This document shows, in pieces, positions 30,348 to 36,462 of a stretch of 36,462 nucleotides of DNA. The notes beneath the pieces are model-generated. The model was not told the origin of the DNA, ran no database searches, and saw nothing but the letters and a program-made list of their open reading frames with translations. The position numbers and the translations under genes are program-made. The stretch is from an uncultured Collinsella sp. (GTDB lineage: Bacteria > Actinomycetota > Coriobacteriia > Coriobacteriales > Coriobacteriaceae): contig CAKTWW010000019.1 in NCBI GenBank assembly GCA_934630855.1, positions 1-36,462 of the forward strand, written 5' to 3'. Each line of letters starts with the position of its first letter. Positions within the stretch are counted from its first letter, which is position 1.

Positions 30348-32042
30348 ATGGCAACTGTTGCCGCACCTATCGACGCTACGTCGACCGCCGCTTGGAAGGC
30401 GCTCGAGGCCCATCAGGAGAAGCTCGAGGCCGAGGGCATCGATCTTAAGGCCTGGTTCGCTGCTGACGCCGACCGCGTGAACAAGCTGAGCTTTGACGCC
30501 GGCGACCTTCACTTCGATCTATCCAAGAACCTGGTGACCGATGAGACCGTCAAGCTGCTGTGCGATCTTGCCCGCGAGGTGAAGCTCGAGGAGCGCCGCG
30601 ACGCCATGTTCTCCGGCGAGCACATCAACACCACCGAGGACCGCGCCGTCCTGCACACCGCGCTTCGCCGTCCGGCAAGCGAGAAGGGCCAGCTCATCGT
30701 TGACGGCCAGGATGTCGTCGCCGACGTGCACGAGGTCCTCGACCGCATGTATGCCTTCGCCGAGCGCGTGCGCTCCGGTGAGTGGAAGGGCGTTACCGGT
30801 AAGAAGATCGAGCACCTGGTGTCCATCGGCATCGGCGGCTCCGATCTGGGCCCGGTCATGGCCTACGAGGCCCTGCGTCCCTATGCCGACGCCGGTATCG
30901 ACTGCCGCTACATCTCCAACATCGACCCCAACGATCAGGCCGAGAAGCTCAAGGGTCTGGACCCCGAGACCACGCTCGTGATCATCGTCTCCAAGACCTT
31001 CACCACGCTCGAGACCCTCACCAACGCCCGCGAGGTCAAGACCTGGATGCTCGAGCAGCTCAAGGCCCAGGGTGCCATCGATGGCTCCGATGAGCAGAAC
31101 GCCGAGGCCGTGACCAAGCACTTCGTCGCCGTCTCCACCGCGCTCGACAAGGTCGAGGCCTTCGGTATCGATCCGGCCAACGCCTTCGGTTTCTGGAACT
31201 GGGTCGGCGGCCGCTACTCTGTTGACTCCGCCGTGGGTCTGTCTCTGATCGTCGTGCTCGGCCCCGAGCGCTTCCAGCAGTTCCTCGAGGGCTTCCACGC
31301 CATCGACGAGTACTTCTGCAACACGCCGCTCGAGAACAACGCCGTCGCGCTGATGGGCCTGCTCAACGTCTGGTACGTCAACTTCTTCGGTTCCAAGAGC
31401 CACGCCGTGCTGCCGTACTGCCAGTACCTGCACCGTTTCCCGGCCTACCTGCAGCAGCTCACCATGGAGTCCAACGGCAAGCATGTCCGCTGGGATGGCA
31501 GCGCCGTGACCTCCGATACCGGTGAGATCTTCTGGGGCGAGCCCGGCACCAACGGTCAGCACGCCTTCTACCAGCTGCTGCACCAGGGCACCGTGGTGGT
31601 TCCGGCCGACTTTATCGCTTTCGCCAACACCGCCAATCCCGCAACCGACAGCGGTCAGGACGTGCATGAGCTGTTCCTGGGCAACTTCCTGGCCCAGACC
31701 AAGGCGCTCGCCTTTGGTAAGACGGCCGATGAGGTGCGCGCCGAGGGCACGCCCGAGCAGATCGTCCCGGCCCGCTGCTTTGAGGGTAACCGTCCGACGA
31801 CCTCGATCTTTGGCGACACGCTGACCCCGTTCGCACTCGGCGAGCTCATCGCCCTGTACGAGCACATCACGTTTGTCGAGGGCACGGTCTGGGGCATCGA
31901 CTCCTACGACCAGTGGGGCGTCGAGCTGGGCAAGCAGCTTGCCAAGCAGATCACCCCGGCCTTCCATGACGACGCCGCCAAGGCCGAGCAGGACGCTTCG
32001 ACCCAGGCGCTCATCGAGTTCTACCGCGCTCATCGCAAGTAG
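30348..32042 (+). CDS. pgi: Glucose-6-phosphate isomerase
   Basis: The 564-residue cytosolic enzyme interconverts glucose 6-phosphate and fructose 6-phosphate in glycolysis. Motifs include [18 protein letters not shown] (sugar-phosphate binding), [26 protein letters not shown] and the catalytic [11 protein letters not shown] and [17 protein letters not shown]. The length matches the long bacterial/eukaryotic type. I chose the ATG at 30348 because AGGAGGAC lies just upstream; the frame opens 9 codons earlier without a ribosome site. Codon use is strongly biased, as expected for a highly expressed gene. A terminator follows at 32073. Confidence 0.98.
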   Translation: MATVAAPIDATSTAAWKALEAHQEKLEAEGIDLKAWFAADADRVNKLSFDAGDLHFDLSKNLVTDETVKLLCDLAREVKLEERRDAMFSGEHINTTEDRAVLHTALRRPASEKGQLIVDGQDVVADVHEVLDRMYAFAERVRSGEWKGVTGKKIEHLVSIGIGGSDLGPVMAYEALRPYADAGIDCRYISNIDPNDQAEKLKGLDPETTLVIIVSKTFTTLETLTNAREVKTWMLEQLKAQGAIDGSDEQNAEAVTKHFVAVSTALDKVEAFGIDPANAFGFWNWVGGRYSVDSAVGLSLIVVLGPERFQQFLEGFHAIDEYFCNTPLENNAVALMGLLNVWYVNFFGSKSHAVLPYCQYLHRFPAYLQQLTMESNGKHVRWDGSAVTSDTGEIFWGEPGTNGQHAFYQLLHQGTVVVPADFIAFANTANPATDSGQDVHELFLGNFLAQTKALAFGKTADEVRAEGTPEQIVPARCFEGNRPTTSIFGDTLTPFALGELIALYEHITFVEGTVWGIDSYDQWGVELGKQLAKQITPAFHDDAAKAEQDASTQALIEFYRAHRK

Positions 32043-32072
32043 GATTCGCTGCGATAAGTTACGCATAGCTGA

Positions 32073-32110
32073 CAAGGGCCCGTATCCGTTGGGATGCGGG
32101 CCCTTGCTGT
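32073..32110 (+). terminator. Terminator between convergent pgi and the VirD4-like gene
   Basis: A 15-bp stem with one G·U pair (32073-32087 with 32092-32106) and a four-base loop is followed by a modest T-rich stretch (CTGTTTG). Confidence 0.75.
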
Positions 32111-32143
32111 TTGCGGTCGAGCGTGGCGGACTGCACGGCGTTG

Positions 32144-33454
32144 TTAATGGGCGAATTCGACCCGGGTGGTGTCTCGCTGCGCTTCGGGCAGTTCCCCGTA
32201 CAGCGGATGGTCTTCGAGCCTAAAGCGTTCGACCTGCTCGGGGGCGCGACCGCGCACAAAGAGCCATGAGCGATCGATCGGCGTCGCCATAAGCGTGCTG
32301 GGCAATGCGTCGGCTCGGTCGGAAAACACTCGGGCGCTCTCGGGGTCTTGGAACGCCAGCACCAGATGCGCGTCGCAGTTGCCCATGATGGAGCGTGCAC
32401 GCGCCTCCCCGTAGAGCGCATCGAGTTGATTGGTCGACTGCAGCAGCAGCGTTGCCCAGATGTTGCGGCTTCGGATAATCGAGAGCACGTTGTCGATCTG
32501 GGGAATCTGCAGGTTTGCAAAGTCGTCGAGCATAAAGCGTACGGGCACGGGCAGGCTGCCATCGGGCTGCTTGTCGGCCTCGCGTATGAGGCCCATAAAC
32601 GCCTGCGTAATAAAGAGGCTGGTTAGCGGGTCGAGATTGCGGTCGATATCGCTCACGGTTACAAACAGGGCACAAGGGGCGTGTCCCATGGAGGCGAAGT
32701 CCGCCTGGTGGCATTCCTGATAGAGCTGCGCCGCGCCGTCGAACCCCAGGCACATGACCTTTTCGGCAAGAATGCCGATGATACTCGCATGCATGCGCTC
32801 GGCGCTTTGCGTAATTGCGTAGCGGCGCCAGAGCGATAGGGCATAGCTTTGGGGGTCGGTCGTGATCAGGTCGTCAAGCAGTCGACCCGTGGCGCCATCC
32901 TCCAGGTGCTCGATGAGCTTGATGACCGAGCAGATTGTCTGCTCGTCGGCGGGCAGCTGCTCTGTGACGTAGGCGATGAAGCACGACAACAGGTTTGCTG
33001 CCGCATGGTCCCAAAATGGCTGGTTGTTGTCCTCGATGGGGCAGATTGCCTTTGCCACCGAGAGGATGTCCTGCTGGTTGGGCCTGCCGTCCGCCTTGCG
33101 GCGAATATGCCTCAGGGGGTTGTAGCCACAGCGCTCGATGCCATGCGCAAGGGTTGGGGCGTTGTTGAGGTCGGCAAAGTTGAGACATTGCACAAGGTAG
33201 CCGTGGGCCGCCAGCACGGGACCCACTTCGCGACAGAGCGTGCCCTTGGTATCGAGCACGATATAGCTTGCGTTCATCTGCAGCAAGTTGGGCTTGAGGA
33301 CGTTTCAGGTCTTGCCGGCTCCCGAGGGGCCGATCACGAGTGCGTTGTTGTTGAGCCCCGTTTGGCGGGTGTCGCAGGACAGCGAGCGATTTTTGGCGAG
33401 GATGGTGGTCGATGCGGACTCGGATGCGGCGAATCGGTTGGCGAGGTTAGACAT
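32144..33454 (-). pseudogene. VirD4/TraG-like ATPase gene interrupted by an in-frame TGA
   Basis: The full frame would encode about 436 residues. Its first part starts at ATG 33454 (AAGGAG upstream) and reads to GPSGAGKT, the Walker A motif, then meets TGA at 33307-33305. The same frame continues without break with NVLKPNLLQMNASYIVLDTK, and Walker B follows as RFMLDDFANL. Relatives have Arg straight after GKT, so a CGA-to-TGA change is the simplest explanation. The family couples DNA substrates to type IV secretion in conjugation. There is no N-terminal transmembrane region, unlike most VirD4 proteins (about 600 residues). It overlaps the ClpP-like gene by eight bases. Restart at the ATG at 33286 would give a protein lacking Walker A. 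Confidence 0.8.
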
Positions 33455-34064
33455 GGGCGATCTCCTTGGTGGTCGAGAGGATTCCGTGGGCAAAGCCGAG
33501 CTCGACGGCGCGCTCGGCCGAAAGGTAGGTGTCTTTTGCGCTGAGGGACTGGATGCGCTTGAGCGGAAGACCACTGCGATCAGAGAGGACCTGCGTGAGG
33601 GTCTTGCGGGTCTGCATAAGGCGCCGGCTGGTCTGCTGCATCGCAAGCGCCGAGCCGCCTGCCCCCTGGGGGATCAGTGGGTCGTGAATCATGAGCTCTG
33701 CATGGGGAGCCATGCGGCGATCGTCGCCGCCCATAAAGATCACGGCACCCATGGATGCAGCGAATTCGAGGCAGACGGTGTGGACGGGGCACGATACGAG
33801 CTGCATGGTGTCATAGATCGCAAGACCCGCTCGCACACATCCTCCGGTGCTGGCGACGAATATGGTGATGGGAAGGGAGGGGTCGGTGGCATCGAGCAGG
33901 CGGATCTGCTGGCAAAGGTCGTGGGCCATCGGGGTTTCGATGTTTCCCATGACGGAGAGCTCGCGGCGGGCGAGCATCTCGTCATAGATGCTGGTGAGCG
34001 TGATGCCTCGGGCGGATTCGCGCATGGTGAGGGGGCTGATGATGGGGGATTGACAAGTGTCCAT
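33447..34064 (-). CDS. ClpP-family serine protease
   Basis: The 205-residue protein carries the ClpP-fold catalytic triad: Ser104 in EFAASMGAVIF, His127 in ELMIHDPLI and Asp178 in SAKDTYLSAERAVELGFA. An oxyanion-type ASTGG (about 71-75) replaces the usual SPGG. The N-terminal propeptide region differs from housekeeping ClpP. No Clp ATPase gene lies nearby; it is instead paired with a VirD4-like ATPase whose start overlaps its stop by eight bases. The ATG has AAAGGAG upstream. It may process structural or coupling proteins of a mobile element, like phage-type ClpP paralogues; this is inference. Confidence 0.88.
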   Translation of the reverse strand: MDTCQSPIISPLTMRESARGITLTSIYDEMLARRELSVMGNIETPMAHDLCQQIRLLDATDPSLPITIFVASTGGCVRAGLAIYDTMQLVSCPVHTVCLEFAASMGAVIFMGGDDRRMAPHAELMIHDPLIPQGAGGSALAMQQTSRRLMQTRKTLTQVLSDRSGLPLKRIQSLSAKDTYLSAERAVELGFAHGILSTTKEIAHV

Positions 34065-34126
34065 GAGGACTCCTTTCTGGTTGGTTGGGTTGTGGGATGG
34101 GTTGCTGCCCGCCGAGAGCGGGCGAG

Positions 34127-35023
34127 CTATCGGGTTCGTCCGAGCCTGCGATCGAGCTCGGTTTCGGGACAGGCCGCCTGTTCGTGCGGCTCTCGGATGT
34201 CAAGGGCTCCAAAGCGATGGAGCGTTGCGATGGGCGTGGTGTATGCGAGTCGTAGCTGATGCTCCACTGGGGCGCGTTCGCCGTTTGTGTAATGGGCCTT
34301 GTAGTACCGCACGATGCTGGCGTTCATTTCCTCGTCGTTGCGATGGCGCCCAAACTGGTGCCTGCAGGTCTCGATGATTTTTGCCACCGACTTGGGTGCC
34401 GTCGCGGGGACAAGGGCGAGATAGCCCTCGAACAGTTCGTTGACGCTCAGGAGGCACAATGTGTCGACCAAGGCTCTAACGGCTGCCTCATCGATGGAAA
34501 ACTGCGCGGTCAACTGGTTATGGCGGTTGCGGTCGATAACGGTCGCGCGGGGCCTTGGGGTCTTCTGCCTCGCGGTGCCGGGCATTTGCATTTGCCGGGT
34601 CTGCGCATCGAGCTCGACGTTGCCGCGCTTGAGGTCGTTCAGCGGAAGGAACAATGCAGTGCACAGGGCGTCCCGCTTGATTTCGAGCTTGCAACGTTCG
34701 TCGGGTGTCCATTCGAGCTTGAGTTTCGTGTCGAGTGCCGTGAGCATATGGGCTAAGCAGCCCATAGTAAGGACGCGAGGCTCGTTATCTCGATTTGGGG
34801 CATAGGGATCTGTCAACCTGCGAATGTTGGGATCGCCCATGATTTTGATGCAGCGCTTCAGCAGTTGAGGCTTGCCGGCCAAGACCGTCGCGAGCGATAG
34901 CGACGCGAAGTTCTTGATGGTTGCGGCGGCAAAGGCGGCGTCGTATTTGTTTGCGGATGCTCGCTCAATGCGGGCATCCAGGACGCTTCCTTTATTGCCG
35001 TCTTCAATACGGTAGGTTGTCAT
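34127..35023 (-). CDS. Hypothetical protein, first gene of the ClpP/VirD4-like module
   Basis: The 298-residue protein is of unknown family. It has no signal peptide or membrane segment and is rich in Arg, Lys and Ala, with the N-terminal half predominantly helical. Segments such as IKIMGDPNIRRLTDPYAP and RKTPRPR-like basic stretches near the middle suggest nucleic acid contact, but no motif confirms it. I chose the ATG at 35023 with GGAGA upstream; the frame continues open for 52 codons beyond it without a ribosome site. It is followed by the ClpP-like and VirD4-like genes on the same strand and probably heads their transcript. Confidence 0.6.
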   Translation of the reverse strand: MTTYRIEDGNKGSVLDARIERASANKYDAAFAAATIKNFASLSLATVLAGKPQLLKRCIKIMGDPNIRRLTDPYAPNRDNEPRVLTMGCLAHMLTALDTKLKLEWTPDERCKLEIKRDALCTALFLPLNDLKRGNVELDAQTRQMQMPGTARQKTPRPRATVIDRNRHNQLTAQFSIDEAAVRALVDTLCLLSVNELFEGYLALVPATAPKSVAKIIETCRHQFGRHRNDEEMNASIVRYYKAHYTNGERAPVEHQLRLAYTTPIATLHRFGALDIREPHEQAACPETELDRRLGRTR

Positions 35024-35509
35024 AGCTTCTCCAATCGGTTGATGTTCGTGCTGTTTGTTGATGTGTCGGTTGTCAGGTGTGATGTGCTTGCCGTAGGTGA
35101 TGTGCTGACGTTGGGGTGCTATGCGGTTTTCAATGAGCCCGTGAGGCGGTTGCTGCAGGGGCGGGGTAGGACTGCCCATGCAAGGCGGAGCGCACTGTGC
35201 TCAAAATCGAGACAGCAATGCCCAGGATGCCTCACATATGGCAGTTACCTCATTAAGTTGTCATTACGCTTGGGGTTGTACTTTGCCGATCTTCCTTCTC
35301 TTACACGCTAAAACTCAAACTGCATATGCTCGATCTACTTAAAACCGCAACGACGGTCCTTTTTAACTTAAATGTCGGGATGCGTCTTTGCAAGCACTTT
35401 TTTACTTCTTTCAAATGGGGTGGTTTTGCAACCGTCATGCGCTGCGCCGTGCGAACGTGCCCCGGCTCGGATAAGATGGTGCACGGAAAAACGATGCAAG
35501 GAGGCGCAT
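35024..35509. other. Gene-free divergent intergenic region, partly A/T-rich
   Basis: About 486 bases lie between the hypothetical gene (minus) and the HAD gene (plus). I found no supported gene, tRNA or direct repeat here. The stretch from about 35225 to 35415 is clearly richer in A and T than the flanking genes, which may mark a promoter zone or the edge of an inserted segment. Confidence 0.5.
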
Positions 35510-36352
35510 ATGGCAATCAAGGCCATCGCAATGGATATCGACGGTACGCTCACCAACGACCAGAAGGTGATTAGCCCGCGCACGCGCGAGAAGCTGCTCG
35601 CGGCGCAGGAGTCGGGCATTAAGCTCATTCTGGCTTCGGGCCGTCCCGCATGGGGCCTTCATGCCCTGGCACAGGAGCTCGATCTTCAGAACCACGATGG
35701 CCTGCTGGTGGCTTTTAATGGTGCGCACGTGGTCGATGCTCAGACCGACGAGGTGCTGTTTGACCAGGCTATGCCGGTCGACGAGCTGCGCCGCCTGCTC
35801 GATCACCTGCGCAACTTTGACGTGATTCCCATGATCTCGCTCGGTCGCGATCTGCATGTCGTGGACTCGTATCGCTGCATGATTACGCTGCCCGACGGCT
35901 CGCAGAAGAACATCGTCAAGTATGAGCGCGATGCGTGCGACCTTAAGATTCGCGAGGTCGAGAGCCTTCATGAGGTCGCGGATGCCTATCCGGTGGACAA
36001 GCTGCTCACCGCGGGCGATCCGGCCTACCTGCAGGCGCATTACGAGGAGATGTACGCACCCTTTACCGAGACGCTTTCGGGTATGTTTACGGCCGACTGG
36101 TACTTTGAGTTTACGGCGCCCGGTATCGATAAGGCACGTGCGCTTCAGGGCGCTCTGCCCAAGCTTGGCATCGATGCCAGCGAGGTCGTATCGTTTGGCG
36201 ACGGCCAGAACGATAAGTCCATGATCGAGTGGGCGGGCACGGGTGTTGCCATGGGTAACGCCGTCGATGAGGTCAAGGCCGTGGCTCAGATGGTGACCGC
36301 CAATAACAACGAAGACGGCATCGCGGTGGCACTCGACAAGCTGCTGGGTTAG
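35510..36352 (+). CDS. Cof-type HAD family phosphatase
   Basis: The 280-residue cytosolic hydrolase has motif I IAMDIDGTLTND at the N-terminus, motif II LILASGRPAWG, a C2-type cap domain in the middle and motifs III/IV with KARALQGALP and VSFGDGQNDKSMIEWAG near the C-terminus. Cof-type members dephosphorylate sugar phosphates, FMN or PLP. I chose the ATG at 35510 because AAGGAGG lies just upstream; the frame extends upstream without a ribosome site. A terminator and a second HAD gene follow, the latter of a different subgroup. Confidence 0.95.
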   Translation: MAIKAIAMDIDGTLTNDQKVISPRTREKLLAAQESGIKLILASGRPAWGLHALAQELDLQNHDGLLVAFNGAHVVDAQTDEVLFDQAMPVDELRRLLDHLRNFDVIPMISLGRDLHVVDSYRCMITLPDGSQKNIVKYERDACDLKIREVESLHEVADAYPVDKLLTAGDPAYLQAHYEEMYAPFTETLSGMFTADWYFEFTAPGIDKARALQGALPKLGIDASEVVSFGDGQNDKSMIEWAGTGVAMGNAVDEVKAVAQMVTANNNEDGIAVALDKLLG

Positions 36353-36374
36353 AATCGCCGATAGTGCATGGTTC

Positions 36375-36400
36375 GGGCGTCCGCTTGCGGGCGCCTTTTT
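36375..36400 (+). terminator. Rho-independent terminator between the two HAD genes
   Basis: GGGCGTCC and GGGCGCC form a short GC-rich stem with one G·U pair and a six-base loop, followed by five T residues. Confidence 0.75.
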
Positions 36401-36415
36401 GTTAGGGAGGGTGCC

Positions 36416-36462
36416 GTGTCCGCATTTCCGTTCGACGCCGTTATCTTTGACATGGACGGCGT
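36416..36462 (+). CDS. HAD family hydrolase, N-terminus only
   Basis: A reading frame starting GTG reads VSAFPFDAVIFDMDGV and runs off the right edge. VIFDMDG is the HAD motif I with the nucleophilic Asp, in the form common to beta-phosphoglucomutase and phosphoglycolate phosphatase-like enzymes. GGGAGG lies five bases upstream. Confidence 0.8.
   Translation, partial: MSAFPFDAVIFDMDG

Noticed and set aside
33305..33307. Selenocysteine insertion at the TGA in the VirD4-like gene
   Set aside because: Relatives have Arg here, not Cys or Sec, and I saw no convincing SECIS-like hairpin just downstream. A nonsense mutation is simpler.

Overview
The window is high-GC chromosomal DNA with strong Shine-Dalgarno sites and frequent GTG/TTG starts. 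The gene content (short-chain flavodoxin with a DUF3793 neighbour, aldo/keto reductase with a ferredoxin-like tail, anaerobic Fe-S flavoenzymes, a SOS-type YolD/Y-polymerase pair) fits an anaerobic gut actinobacterium of the Coriobacteriia, most probably Collinsella or a close relative. That assignment is inference from gene content; there is no rRNA or tRNA in the window to test it.

Layout. 1-2140 (minus): a Gfo/Idh/MocA oxidoreductase cut by the window edge, RNase HI and a LysR regulator. The LysR gene diverges from an O-acetylhomoserine sulfhydrylase (2415-3725), which has a clear promoter and a 17-codon Cys-containing leader ORF. 4038-5208 hold a secreted Tyr/Gly-rich protein and a small membrane protein. 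5317-7119 (minus) carry a ketopantoate reductase-like enzyme and a cyclase-family hydrolase. 7283-10594 carry an Fe-S aldo/keto reductase, a second Gfo/Idh/MocA enzyme and endonuclease IV; the last two are each preceded by a long hairpin of one covarying repeat family. 10742-13846 is a complete polar amino acid ABC transporter whose permease carries an extra extracytoplasmic domain. 13964-15134 (minus) hold flavodoxin and DUF3793, divergent from a membrane-anchored copper-chaperone-like protein under a CsoR-type palindrome. 15721-17644 (minus) is a SOS-regulated YolD/Y-family polymerase operon. Next come a PAP2 phosphatase, a stand-alone half of an Fe-alcohol dehydrogenase and an SMR transporter.

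The centrepiece is 19728-30148: a PII signal protein, PotABCD-type ABC importer and ornithine-cyclodeaminase-family enzyme in one unit, closed by a strong terminator. A second unit follows with a 2Fe-2S small subunit, a two-Rossmann flavoprotein with a ferredoxin-like C-terminus, a BFD-type 2Fe-2S protein, a DAO-family flavoprotein and an Fe-alcohol dehydrogenase. Together these look like a nitrogen-linked system for importing and oxidatively cleaving a secondary amine, amino acid derivative or opine-like compound under anoxic conditions. The substrate is unknown.

30348-32042 is glucose-6-phosphate isomerase. 32144-35023 (minus) is a small module of a hypothetical protein, a ClpP-family protease and a VirD4/TraG-like ATPase, the last broken by an in-frame TGA right after its Walker A motif. 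The window ends with two HAD phosphatases, the second incomplete. Two families of long inverted repeats (8486-8548 and 9645-9707; 17718-17801 and 30154-30225) show stem-preserving changes. No CRISPR, rRNA, tRNA or complete insertion sequence was seen.
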